From NCBI GenBank assembly GCA_016784175.1, contig JADHVC010000007.1, positions 1-41,647 on the forward strand: a DNA stretch of 41,647 nucleotides. The letters are read 5' to 3'. The stretch comes from Patescibacteria group bacterium. Lineage in GTDB: Bacteria; Patescibacteriota; Patescibacteriia; Patescibacteriales; BS150m-G62. Below the pieces are notes generated by a model, which saw only the letters and a list, made by a program, of their open reading frames with translations, made no database searches and was not told the DNA's origin. Positions 8,469 to 17,030 of this stretch are shown here, one piece after another. The position numbers were made by a program, and so were the translations under genes. Numbering within the stretch: position 1 is the first letter of the stretch; each line of letters starts with the position of its first letter.

Positions 8469-9347
8469 ATGGCAGGATTAGGCAGAGGGCTAGGCTCTCT
8501 AATACCAAATAAAGTAAATAAAATTGAAATTAATCCCAGCGGTGAAACGGTGGTAAGTGTTACTAGTGAAGACGATTTAACTCGAATTCTAAGGCTTAAT
8601 CCTAATGCGATAAAAGTTAATCCTTATCAACCTCGTAAAAGATTCAAGCAACAACAGCTAGATGATTTGATGGACTCAATCCAACAGCATGGTATCATAC
8701 AGCCCCTAGTAGTGACTGAGAATGAAAGTGGAGTTTACGAATTGATTGCCGGTGAGCGTAGACTTAGAGCTTCGCAAAATTTGGGTCTTGAGTTTGTTCC
8801 AGTTGTTGTGAGAGATGCAAATAGTCAGCAAAAATTAGAGTTAGCTTTAGTTGAAAATATTCAAAGAGAGAACTTAAATCCTATCGAAACAGCACTTGCA
8901 TATAGAAAACTTTTAGACGAATTTAATATTAATCAAGAAGAGCTAGCAAGGCGCGTTGGAAAGTCTCGACCAACGGTTACAAATACACTAAGGTTGATTA
9001 ATTTGCCAAGTGGTATTCAGGATGGTTTAATTGAGGGTTCTATTACCGAAGGGCATGCAAGGTTGATTGTTGGCTTGGATACGGAAGAAAAACAAATGCA
9101 ACTTTATGATCAAATTATCAATAATAAATTGACAGTTGAGGCAACGGGTAACGAGACAAGACGAATGGGTGGTACAAAAGATGCAAGAGTTAAAATTAAC
9201 TATGAAGATAAAGGGAAAGAGTTAATATTGCGAGATTTTTTTAATACAAAAGTGGATATAATGCGCAAATCAAAAGGTGGTGGTAGAATTGCGATAGAAT
9301 TTTATTCTGATGAAGAATTAGACAATGTGATTGCGAAGATAAGTTAA
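8469..9347 (+). CDS. parB: Chromosome partitioning protein ParB
   Basis: 292 residues. The N-terminus has MAGLGRGLGSLIPN, the typical ParA-contacting tail of chromosomal ParB. The CTP-binding ParB/Srx domain follows, with NPYQPRKRF and the signature GERRLRAS. Next come ENIQRENLNPIETA and a helix-turn-helix (NQEELARRVGKSRPTVTNTL) that would bind parS. A C-terminal dimerisation segment ends the protein. No canonical parS (TGTTTCACGTGAAACA) was noticed near the operon, so its site may be elsewhere or diverged. There is no SD before the ATG. The identity is secure. Confidence 0.95.
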   Translation: MAGLGRGLGSLIPNKVNKIEINPSGETVVSVTSEDDLTRILRLNPNAIKVNPYQPRKRFKQQQLDDLMDSIQQHGIIQPLVVTENESGVYELIAGERRLRASQNLGLEFVPVVVRDANSQQKLELALVENIQRENLNPIETALAYRKLLDEFNINQEELARRVGKSRPTVTNTLRLINLPSGIQDGLIEGSITEGHARLIVGLDTEEKQMQLYDQIINNKLTVEATGNETRRMGGTKDARVKINYEDKGKELILRDFFNTKVDIMRKSKGGGRIAIEFYSDEELDNVIAKIS

Positions 9348-9377
9348 GGGCGTAGTTCAATATCGATCTTTGCAATA

Positions 9378-10967
9378 ATGAACAAATTTTTAAATATTAA
9401 ATCGAAGGCAAAGGTCTTTTTTATCGCTTGTGTTTTTTTTGTTGTTGGAATATTGGTTGCATCTTTTTTGCCGAGAAATATTGCTAATAACGAATTTAAT
9501 TGGTTTGCACTATTTACCTTATGCACCGCATTAATCCAACTCTTCTTTAAAAAGCGAGCTATTCGAAATGTTTTTATTTGGTTTGCATTTTTGTTTTTTG
9601 CAATATTCCGCTACTCGATAGGTATTCACGATGTTGGTCTTGGGCAAATAAAACATTATAATGAGAAAAATGTCACGATTCATGGAAGGGTTGAAGTTGA
9701 GATAATTGCTGGACCAAAAAATCAAAGTTTCAAAATTAGTAGCCAAAAGGTAAGGATCGAGAGCAAAAATAATTTTACTAATTGGGCTAATATATCAGGC
9801 GATGTTTTAGTGTCCGCGGACCTCTACCCAGTAATAAAATATGGTGATGAGCTTGAAGTAAGATGTAAGTTAAAAGCACCAGAGGGTTTGAATGACTTTG
9901 CTTATGATCGTTTTTTAGCTAAGTCAAATATTTATTCGATATGCAATTATCCCAAAATAAAAATAATAAGCAGGCAGAATGGGCGTATATTGTATTCTTG
10001 GATCTATGATATAAAAAGTAGAGTTAAAGATATTATTAACAATAACCTTGGTGACCCAGAGGCTGGTCTTCTTAGGGCGATTATCTTGGGTGATAAAAAA
10101 GGGATAACGAGTGAGCTGCGTGATAGTTTTTCAAAGTCTGGAATAAGTCATGTTGTGGCAATTTCTGGAATGCATATTAGTATAATATCAGCATTACTAA
10201 TGGGCGTGCTGATTTTTTTTGGCGCAAAAAGACAAGTTGCTTTTGTGGTGTCGAGTATATTTTTGTCAGTATATATTATTTTAATTGGTGCACCACCTTC
10301 AGCTATTCGCGCGGGTGTAATGGGTTTTTTGGTATTACTAGCTTTAAATATTGGAAGGTTAAATAAAATATATTATTCATTGGCTTTTTCGGCAGTATTA
10401 CTGTTGCTTATAAACCCAAGATTGCTAAGAGATGACATTGGGTTTCAACTATCATTTTTAGCGGTTACTGGGATAATTGTATTTTATCCAATAATTAACA
10501 ATTGGTTCGAGATAATAATCGCTAGGTTAAGCACAAAGTATTTTTACAGTAAATGTATAAAGGGTTTTCTTATTATGGTGGGGAAGATAATAAATGTCAC
10601 AATGAGCGCGCAGATATTTGTCTTGCCAATAATAATCTATAATTTCAAAGTTTTGTCTATAGTTGCTCCAATGACAAATGTTATGGTGCTATGGTGCTTG
10701 CCAATACTAATGATATTAGCTATTGTGGCGGTTATTGTAAGTTTAATTTTGCCAATACTAGGTATAATATTATTCATTGTTATAAACCTATTTCTAAAAT
10801 ATATTATTTTAATTTCAGCACTATTAATAAAATTGCCTTTTGCTTATTTATTATTTGATAATATAGAAGCATATTGGATTTTTGTTTATTATTTTATTTG
10901 TATTTGCGGTTTAATATCGAGTCATTATTTTTATTTGTTTGGTAAATGTGTTAAATTAAAAGTGTAG
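9378..10967 (+). CDS. comEC: ComEC/Rec2-type DNA uptake channel, membrane part
   Basis: 529 residues with many membrane helices. Order: two N-terminal helices, an OB-like soluble stretch (DUF4131-type, residues ~75-200, with VRIESKN and FAYDRFL), then the Competence domain beginning at AGLLRAIILGDKKGI, with SGISHVVAISGMHISIISAL and later DIGFQLSFLAVTGIIVF. These motifs are diagnostic of ComEC, which carries single-stranded DNA across the inner membrane during natural transformation. The usual C-terminal metallo-beta-lactamase domain is missing here; a separate gene at 14476 supplies a matching domain. The gene lies 30 bp after parB and 24 bp before the 718-residue gene, on the same strand, suggesting one operon. 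Confidence 0.93.
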   Translation: MNKFLNIKSKAKVFFIACVFFVVGILVASFLPRNIANNEFNWFALFTLCTALIQLFFKKRAIRNVFIWFAFLFFAIFRYSIGIHDVGLGQIKHYNEKNVTIHGRVEVEIIAGPKNQSFKISSQKVRIESKNNFTNWANISGDVLVSADLYPVIKYGDELEVRCKLKAPEGLNDFAYDRFLAKSNIYSICNYPKIKIISRQNGRILYSWIYDIKSRVKDIINNNLGDPEAGLLRAIILGDKKGITSELRDSFSKSGISHVVAISGMHISIISALLMGVLIFFGAKRQVAFVVSSIFLSVYIILIGAPPSAIRAGVMGFLVLLALNIGRLNKIYYSLAFSAVLLLLINPRLLRDDIGFQLSFLAVTGIIVFYPIINNWFEIIIARLSTKYFYSKCIKGFLIMVGKIINVTMSAQIFVLPIIIYNFKVLSIVAPMTNVMVLWCLPILMILAIVAVIVSLILPILGIILFIVINLFLKYIILISALLIKLPFAYLLFDNIEAYWIFVYYFICICGLISSHYFYLFGKCVKLKV

Positions 10968-10991
10968 TTGTAATAATTAAATAAAACTTAT

Positions 10992-13148
10992 ATGACAATT
11001 CTAGATAGTTTACCGTTAGCAAGCCAAGAAAAAAAACCGGTTGCACAAAATACAACGGAACAACAACCAACAAAACCAGAAGCAAAAGAAAGAGAATATA
11101 CCGAAGAGGAGAAAAAGAAGATAGAGCGTTTAGAAAGAGATGAAAATGTTCTTAATATTATGAATAAGCTAGATAGTAGTATTGAGCTTGAACTGCAAGA
11201 GCGTATTGATGCAGCAGCAATGATCAATAATATTAATAATGCTAATATTTACAACAATTTAAATACTGGTGATAAGGTTGCTACTTTTATGGTGCCAAGT
11301 GGTGGTATACTTTCTATCAAAAATATGAATGATAATATTTTTGGTATGCAAAAGACGAACGCTGTTATAGGAAAAAGAAGAGCCTTAATGGCTACATTAT
11401 TGGAAAAAGCCAATATTCAGTTATTAGAACAAGATTTTAAAACAGCAACTTGCAAGGTTGATACAGGATCAGTTGATAAAAAAGGTATAAAGACTAAGAA
11501 AAGTGCTGAAGAAGAACGAGTAGTAATGGAAACTATTTGCCAGAAAGTAAATGTAGAAATGAGTGAGTATTTGCTTGGAATGATCAACCAAGAGCTAGAA
11601 TTAGAAGATCCAAAAAGCGAGAAAATAAAGATGCTTGAAGCATTCAAAGAAGCCATTACAAGAGAGGGCTTTAGGGTTACATATGGAATAACAGAGATAG
11701 GCACAGCTAATGATCCGACAGACGAGGAGGATATGTCACACATTGAGTTAAGCTTAGCTATAACAACTCAAACAGCATTGATGGCAAGAAGAGAAAAGGA
11801 ACAGTATGGAAAAGTCTTTAACGAAGAAGATATAAAAAGCGAGCTAAAAGAAATTGGCGAGTTGCGTAATGAAATAATATCTAAGCTTGGCGGTAATAGA
11901 TTTAATATTGGTGACGATAAAAGCTCGGTGCAAGAAAAGTTACAAAAAAAATTAGAAGGCGCACAATTATTATATGACCAAAATGGTGTTGGGCATAAAA
12001 TCTTTACAGTTACGGAAGACGGATTGCTAGAAATGAATACTGATGTGATGCGTGCTGTTAGAAAAGACAAATTTAAATTAAGAGATAAAGACAAGGAATC
12101 ATTCGGCCCTGTTTTAAATGATATTGCCCAATACATAAGGCGAGTAAATGTTTTCGATATCATGAAGCCCTTTACTCATAATGAAATTAGTGGGGACAAA
12201 AAAATACGCGACAGTGAAATGTCTTTTCGGGGCAGAATGCAAGAGCAAAAGACGATTGCAGATAAAATATTAAATAAAGAAGAGTTAACACAAGGCGAAG
12301 CAAAAAGAGCTGTCGAGCTATTAGGGCGTGCTCCAAAGAATGAGTTTTGTACCTCGGAGGCCATATTTAATGCTGAATCTTTAAAGATAAACAAATGTAC
12401 AGATATATCGTTAGATAGATTGGACTTAGGGGTAGATTTGCTTAAGGAATTTGAGAAATTGCAGCAGGAGGTTGTAAATGAAACAAAAGGCTTAGAGGAT
12501 GCTTCGACAATTGCAGGTGACAAGGTTACTGCAAGTATGCGTGATATGCGAGAGGTCGCTTTTAAGGAATTTAAGCAGCTATTGCCAAAAGAAGCGTTTT
12601 TAACTCTAGTAGGAGGAGACGAATTGACTATTGCAATAAATAATGATAATGTAACAGAGAAAGAAATAGAAACGCTCCTTTTTAACTTGCAAGAAAAAAC
12701 AAATTCTAGGATAGTCAAGACAATTATTACCGATACAATGCGAGATTCTACCGGACACAGCGCAGAGCAACGAAAGCTGGATCATCTGGAAGCAATAAAG
12801 CGCGCAGAAAAAGGTGCCGAAATTGCAAAGGTTATTGAGGAGAATAAGAGGTTGTTGGGTTTTAAATTGGAACGAACTGATTTCTTTAGAGAAGTGAATG
12901 CAATGGAAAACCATGGTTTTAAAGAGGAAGTTTTCAGTGCCCTGGATCTTTCGTCATTTGTAGTGGAGGAAGATGAAGGCAAAAAATTTACTGTTAAAAG
13001 TAAAAATAGTCAAGGTTCAATCCGCGAAAGAGGAATAGAAAAAATACTAGAATTACTAAGTCGTGCAACAGAATATATCGTAAATGCCGATAATATTGGT
13101 ATGTCTTCGGAAAAATTACTAGAAACGATAGTTCATATGCGCAATTAA
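10992..13148 (+). CDS. Large cytosolic protein with degenerate GGDEF-like domain
   Basis: 718 residues, no signal peptide or membrane helix, charged throughout. Residues ~20-60 are rich in Glu/Lys and probably coiled. The recognisable part lies near the C-terminus: a stretch starting LDRLDLGVDLLKEF, then AGDKVTASM, and finally LTLVGGDELTIAINN with Gly541-Gly542-Asp543-Glu544-Leu545. This order parallels the diguanylate cyclase (GGDEF) fold: a metal Asp followed by FK, then GD, then GG(D/E)EF. The Phe of the motif is Leu and the RxxD inhibitory site is absent. Whether it makes a cyclic dinucleotide or only binds nucleotide is unknown. The rest of the protein is unrecognised. It follows comEC by 24 bp and precedes the two tandem paralogues. 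Confidence 0.8.
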   Translation: MTILDSLPLASQEKKPVAQNTTEQQPTKPEAKEREYTEEEKKKIERLERDENVLNIMNKLDSSIELELQERIDAAAMINNINNANIYNNLNTGDKVATFMVPSGGILSIKNMNDNIFGMQKTNAVIGKRRALMATLLEKANIQLLEQDFKTATCKVDTGSVDKKGIKTKKSAEEERVVMETICQKVNVEMSEYLLGMINQELELEDPKSEKIKMLEAFKEAITREGFRVTYGITEIGTANDPTDEEDMSHIELSLAITTQTALMARREKEQYGKVFNEEDIKSELKEIGELRNEIISKLGGNRFNIGDDKSSVQEKLQKKLEGAQLLYDQNGVGHKIFTVTEDGLLEMNTDVMRAVRKDKFKLRDKDKESFGPVLNDIAQYIRRVNVFDIMKPFTHNEISGDKKIRDSEMSFRGRMQEQKTIADKILNKEELTQGEAKRAVELLGRAPKNEFCTSEAIFNAESLKINKCTDISLDRLDLGVDLLKEFEKLQQEVVNETKGLEDASTIAGDKVTASMRDMREVAFKEFKQLLPKEAFLTLVGGDELTIAINNDNVTEKEIETLLFNLQEKTNSRIVKTIITDTMRDSTGHSAEQRKLDHLEAIKRAEKGAEIAKVIEENKRLLGFKLERTDFFREVNAMENHGFKEEVFSALDLSSFVVEEDEGKKFTVKSKNSQGSIRERGIEKILELLSRATEYIVNADNIGMSSEKLLETIVHMRN

Positions 13149-13223
13149 CACATTAGTGAATAAATAACTTTGGTTTAATTTTGTAACCAAAGTTATGTGC
13201 TCATTAAAAAAAAGGAGGTTAAT
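13145..13223 (+). promoter_or_regulatory. Leader hairpin, first copy, with SD
   Basis: A 79-bp leader repeated almost exactly at 13798-13876. ATAACTTTGGTT (13164-13175) pairs perfectly with AACCAAAGTTAT (13185-13196). The SD AAAGGAGG follows at 13210-13218 and decides the ATG at 13224 over the GTG-type start 27 bp earlier. Confidence 0.65.
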
Positions 13224-13733
13224 ATGCCAAGAGTTAAAACAGAAGAAGAAAAACAGAAAAAAGGTTGGAGAGAACTTCATCATATAGAGATGTTATATTA
13301 TATCGCAGAAAAAATGGATTTAAGAAAGGATATAACCGCTGCTGGCATAAGAAGAGCTGTTAACTCACTATCTTATGGATATCTTTGTAGGGTGACTAGC
13401 GAATTTACTAGTTGGGAGGATGATGAAGAATGGATACGGTTTCATCTAACACCAAGCTCTGTTCCTAGCTTAAATAAGCGTGTGTATAGGATTGATATAT
13501 GTAGAATTGCACTTTTTCGTCTAGGTCTAGATGATAAAGTTAAAGACCTACAAATGGTAGCAGAAGAGCTGTGTAAAGATAACCGAAGAGCCTATGACCA
13601 GCGTTTAAATTATGGTAAAAAGTTAACAAGCTTTAACAAGGATAGATTATGGCTTCGCGAAAGAGTTCGAAAGTTCTTTGAAACACCAAAATATAAGGCG
13701 TATCTAATTGATGCTCCTAAACATGAAATATAA
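13224..13733 (+). CDS. Unknown protein, first of a tandem pair
   Basis: 169 residues, soluble, rich in Arg, Lys and Tyr. I do not recognise the family. Visible landmarks are an N-terminal charged stretch, LHHIEMLYYIAEKMDLRKDI, a central DDEEWIRFHLTPSSVPSLN, LNKRVYRIDICRIALF, and a C-terminal RKFFETPKYKAYLIDAPKHEI, which is identical in the second copy. Helical content appears high and the protein is basic, so nucleic-acid binding is possible. The start was set by the strong SD at 13210-13218. The gene has its own hairpin leader and terminator and so forms a cassette. It lies, with its sister, between the comEC operon and the ComEC-type beta-lactamase gene. Confidence 0.75.
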   Translation: MPRVKTEEEKQKKGWRELHHIEMLYYIAEKMDLRKDITAAGIRRAVNSLSYGYLCRVTSEFTSWEDDEEWIRFHLTPSSVPSLNKRVYRIDICRIALFRLGLDDKVKDLQMVAEELCKDNRRAYDQRLNYGKKLTSFNKDRLWLRERVRKFFETPKYKAYLIDAPKHEI

Positions 13734-13761
13734 TCGCCAACAGTATTGTTGGCGATTTTTC
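13734..13761 (+). terminator. Intrinsic terminator of the first paralogue
   Basis: CGCCAACA pairs with TGTTGGCG over a 4-nt loop, followed by ATTTTTCT. It starts directly at the stop codon. Confidence 0.85.
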
Positions 13762-13797
13762 TAAAAAAATCAGAGAAAGACTAAAGCTCAATTACGG

Positions 13798-13876
13798 TTA
13801 ACACATTAGTGAACAAATAACTTTGGTTTAATTTTTTAACCAAAGTCATGTGCTCATTAAAAAAAAGGAGGTTAAT
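13798..13876 (+). promoter_or_regulatory. Leader hairpin, second copy, with SD
   Basis: It has the same length and nearly the same sequence as 13145-13223. The stem ATAACTTTGGTT (13817-13828) pairs with AACCAAAGTCAT (13838-13849) with one mismatch. The loop varies while both stem arms and the SD are kept, which favours a functional RNA or operator rather than recent duplication alone. Confidence 0.65.
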
Positions 13877-14392
13877 ATGTCCGATCAATCAAATCAGCCA
13901 CAAAAAGTAGAAGAGAGAGAAGACTGTATACAAACTGATCCAAAGAGCTGGTTACATTATATTGCAAAAAAAAATAATTTACGGCAAGATATTGCGCAGC
14001 CCGGTATAAATAAAGCGGTAGATTCACTTTTAACAGGATTCATTGCTATGTTAAAAAGAGAGTTTAAAACACTTGAAGAAATTGAAGAATGGATCATGTT
14101 TCATCTAGCTCCGCACCCCCTTCCTACATTAAAACAGCGTGTTTATAGGATTGATATATATAGAAAAGTACTTGGTAAAGAAAATTTGATCGACAGACTT
14201 GCTGACCCACAAGCGGTAGCAGAGCAACTATGCAAAGATAATAGAAATGCATACGACAAGCGTTTAAACTATGGTAGAAAGTTAACAAATTTTGATAAGG
14301 ATTGGATATGGCTTCGAAAAAGAGTACGAAAGTTCTTTGAAACACCAAAATATAAGGCGTATCTAATCGATGCTCCTAAACATGAAATATAA
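13877..14392 (+). CDS. Unknown protein, second of a tandem pair
   Basis: 171 residues, paralogue of the 13224 product. Shared landmarks in order: WLHYIAKKNNLRQDI, AVDSLLTGF, EEWIMFHLAPHPLPTLKQRVY, AEQLCKDNRNAYDKRLNYGRK and the identical C-terminal stretch starting RKFFETPK. The N-termini differ completely (MSDQSNQPQKVEERED here), so the variable part is at the start and the conserved part at the end. Start chosen from the SD AAAGGAGG. The N-terminal divergence with conserved core and leader suggests an older duplication in which the two copies took different partners or targets. Function unknown. Confidence 0.75.
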   Translation: MSDQSNQPQKVEEREDCIQTDPKSWLHYIAKKNNLRQDIAQPGINKAVDSLLTGFIAMLKREFKTLEEIEEWIMFHLAPHPLPTLKQRVYRIDIYRKVLGKENLIDRLADPQAVAEQLCKDNRNAYDKRLNYGRKLTNFDKDWIWLRKRVRKFFETPKYKAYLIDAPKHEI

Positions 14393-14393
14393 T

Positions 14394-14424
14394 CGCCAAC
14401 AGTAGTATTTGTTGGCTTTTTATT
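14394..14424 (+). terminator. Intrinsic terminator of the second paralogue
   Basis: GCCAAC pairs with GTTGGC over a 10-nt loop, then TTTTTATTTTAT. Confidence 0.75.
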
Positions 14425-14475
14425 TTATATTATAGAGTGTGGTAGTATTTATTAATGTTTATTAATGAATTTTGA

Positions 14476-15345
14476 ATGACTTTATTGCGAACGAAAAAGA
14501 TAAGAAAGCGCCTACTAATAACTGCAATTCTGGTTGTTAATACTGCTTTGATATATTATTGGTTGTTTGTTAATTTAAATGCTAATCTAAGTGTTTCTTT
14601 TTTAAATATCGGTCAGGGAGATGCAATATTGATCCAGACTCCCGGCGAACAAAACATATTAATAGATTCTGGGGATGGTGTAAAAATAATCGAAGAGTTG
14701 AGTACTAAGTTGGATTGGTTTGATAGGCAAATCGATCTTTTTATTTTGACTCACCCGCATAACGATCATATTGGTGGAGCTATTGAAGTTATTAAGCGCT
14801 ATAAGGTTAAAGAGATAATGTATACTAATGTTTCGTATGACTCGCCATTGTATCTAGCTCTGCTTAGCATAATAAAGGAAAAAAATATAAAAACTTTGGT
14901 TATTGACGCACCGATAAATATTAACTTTGGTAATAATTGTGCTTTGAGTATTATTTATCCTTTTGAGGATATTAGTGCGAAAGAATTTGAAAATATTAAC
15001 AATAGCTCGGTTGTTTCTAGGCTTGATTGTGAGAATAAAAAGTTTTTGCTTGCGGGTGATGTTGAGTTAGAAATTGAGGAGATATTAGTCGAAGCAGAAA
15101 TGGATCTAAAAGCGGATGTTTACAAAGCTAGCCATCATGGATCGGATACTTCTAATGGTCAAGCTTTTTTAGATTTAGTCCAGCCGGAAATTACTATTAT
15201 TCAAGTTGGTGCAGATAATACTTTTGGTCACCCGAGCTTACGAACTTTAAACCGTTTAGAGCGAATCGGTTCGAAGGTATATCGAAATGATCTAGATGGG
15301 ACGATTGAGCTATATATTAACAATGGGGAATTATTGTATAGATAG
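14476..15345 (+). CDS. Membrane-anchored metallo-beta-lactamase of ComEC type
   Basis: 289 residues. One membrane helix (about residues 12-33) anchors an extracytoplasmic metallo-beta-lactamase fold. FLNIGQGDAILIQTP is the typical start of ComEC C-terminal domains, and THPHNDHIGG is the zinc-binding HxHxDH motif; LLAGDVE and KASHHGSDTSN supply further metal ligands. In many bacteria this domain is fused to the ComEC channel and is thought to degrade one strand of incoming DNA. Here the channel gene (9378) lacks it, and this gene could complete the machine as a separate polypeptide. The two are separated by 3.5 kb of other genes. No SD precedes the ATG. Confidence 0.88.
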   Translation: MTLLRTKKIRKRLLITAILVVNTALIYYWLFVNLNANLSVSFLNIGQGDAILIQTPGEQNILIDSGDGVKIIEELSTKLDWFDRQIDLFILTHPHNDHIGGAIEVIKRYKVKEIMYTNVSYDSPLYLALLSIIKEKNIKTLVIDAPININFGNNCALSIIYPFEDISAKEFENINNSSVVSRLDCENKKFLLAGDVELEIEEILVEAEMDLKADVYKASHHGSDTSNGQAFLDLVQPEITIIQVGADNTFGHPSLRTLNRLERIGSKVYRNDLDGTIELYINNGELLYR

Positions 15346-15433
15346 TAAATTTGTACAATGAGTATATAAATGTTAAGTTTAAATAAGATTAGGTATAAAT
15401 GATAATTTATATTATTAATATTCTTATAATTAT

Positions 15434-16933
15434 ATGTACAATCAAGATGAAAAATTTAATGAAAAAGGATCAACTAATTGGTTAAGAATTTTGCATATAG
15501 TTTCTTTGATTTTATTTAGTGTTTTTCTTGTGGCAGGAATTGCTTATTTGTCTCTTGGGATTAAAACAAGGATTATTCAAGAAAAGAAAGTGGCAGTTAC
15601 GGAGGGTTCAAGTTTTGCTGACAATGAAGAGGAATCAGATAATGAATATATTGACTTGGAAGAAAATAGCGATAGTATTGCTGGTGATGAAGAAGTTCTT
15701 ACGATGATTTATCCGCAAGAAAATGATAATCCACAAATCAAAGAGTCAAGATATGTTATTACTGGGGTTGCAGCTGATGGTGTTGATGCAATTAGAGTTG
15801 AATACCAGCATGCAAAATCTGGTTTGAGTGACGATTACTATCTTACAAATTTTAATAAAGGAGATGAGACTTGGGAGTATGTGGCAGATGTTAAATATAG
15901 AAATTTAAATTTTGGAGAGAATAGTTATAGAATTACCGCCTATGCTGATAATGTAGTATTGGGTACCAAGGAGTTTATTATTTATTTTGATGCTAAGGAG
16001 CATGTTTTATCGCAAGAGGTTTCGGTTAAGTGGTCAGAAGATTTAACATTGATAGATTCTGATGAAAAACCCGGTGTTAGTAATTATTTAGTCGGTGAGG
16101 TTAGTTCTGGCGAGTATAATGGTCTTCGTCTTCTTTTGAACGCAACTGCTGGAATGGGTGGTTATGAATTTGATTATTATGTAGTTAAAGATGGAATAAA
16201 AATATTTTTTAAGGATAGTAATATCGTAATTTCTGATTTAGCTAATTTACCAGAAGAATTGGTTGTGCCTAACACTAGCTATGTTCTAGAGAAGGGTTAC
16301 TCTCCAACTAGATTATTTTCCGATTTCCAGATCGTTAAAACACTCTTTAATCATGAAAGTCTCGGTAATTTTTATTTGGCTTATCCTATTGATATATATG
16401 AAGAGTTAGAAGCAAGGAAGGGCCAGCCTGCTGGTGTTAAGGTTAGAGGGTCTGCTACTTATAATTGTGTAATTGTTGAGTTAAAAGATCATACGGTACA
16501 AGTATATAATCTTCCGGTTAATTTTGTTGATGATAAAAGAATACCAAATATTACTTTTATAGATGGAGAGACAAATACTGCTGTTTATTCTTATACAAAG
16601 ATTGTTGGCTGTGGTTCTTATTGTGAGCCACTTGCAGTTGTAAGTGAAGAAAATCTACAGCCTGAGACGAATTTGAAAATTGCAGGTAAGACTAGTACCG
16701 GTGAAATAATTTATGAATATATTAATACTGATAATAGCGCATTGCTAGACTTATATAACGATGAATTTACTTTGGCATACTACAATAATGGTAAGTTAAG
16801 TAATAATAAATATACTTATGAGGAGTTTATTGGTATGCACCCATTGTTGTATTGGAAAGATGTTTTTGGTAGGTGGATTGAGTTTAAGCATTATGAATTT
16901 GGTGCAATGGCGGAAATGTGTAAGCCAGTTTAA
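15434..16933 (+). CDS. Membrane-anchored surface protein with Ig-like domain
   Basis: 499 residues. A single transmembrane segment lies at about residues 17-38 and is followed by an acidic linker (DNEEESDNEYIDLEENSDS), so most of the protein faces outward. Residues ~100-190 (YVITGVAADGVDAIRVEY, TAYADNVVLGTKEF) read like a bacterial Ig-like fold. The remaining ~300 residues are beta-rich and unrecognised. Cys residues occur as GCGSYCEP near residue 395 and one near the C-terminus. A TATAAT lies immediately before the start, suggesting either a leaderless transcript from an earlier promoter or chance AT-richness. No enzymatic motif is visible; a structural cell-surface role is most likely. Confidence 0.75.
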   Translation: MYNQDEKFNEKGSTNWLRILHIVSLILFSVFLVAGIAYLSLGIKTRIIQEKKVAVTEGSSFADNEEESDNEYIDLEENSDSIAGDEEVLTMIYPQENDNPQIKESRYVITGVAADGVDAIRVEYQHAKSGLSDDYYLTNFNKGDETWEYVADVKYRNLNFGENSYRITAYADNVVLGTKEFIIYFDAKEHVLSQEVSVKWSEDLTLIDSDEKPGVSNYLVGEVSSGEYNGLRLLLNATAGMGGYEFDYYVVKDGIKIFFKDSNIVISDLANLPEELVVPNTSYVLEKGYSPTRLFSDFQIVKTLFNHESLGNFYLAYPIDIYEELEARKGQPAGVKVRGSATYNCVIVELKDHTVQVYNLPVNFVDDKRIPNITFIDGETNTAVYSYTKIVGCGSYCEPLAVVSEENLQPETNLKIAGKTSTGEIIYEYINTDNSALLDLYNDEFTLAYYNNGKLSNNKYTYEEFIGMHPLLYWKDVFGRWIEFKHYEFGAMAEMCKPV

Positions 16934-17030
16934 AAGAATATTGGGTCGACCGTTTGTCAGAATCTCCTTATTATTTAATAACATTTATTAACCAAGATTT
17001 GTTTAATGAGGTTACGCAAATTGAGTCATT

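Noticed and set aside
7584-9377. Search for a canonical parS site near parAB
   Set aside because: No TGTTTCACGTGAAACA-like palindrome was noticed; the hairpin at 8425-8452 has a different sequence and a 12-base loop.
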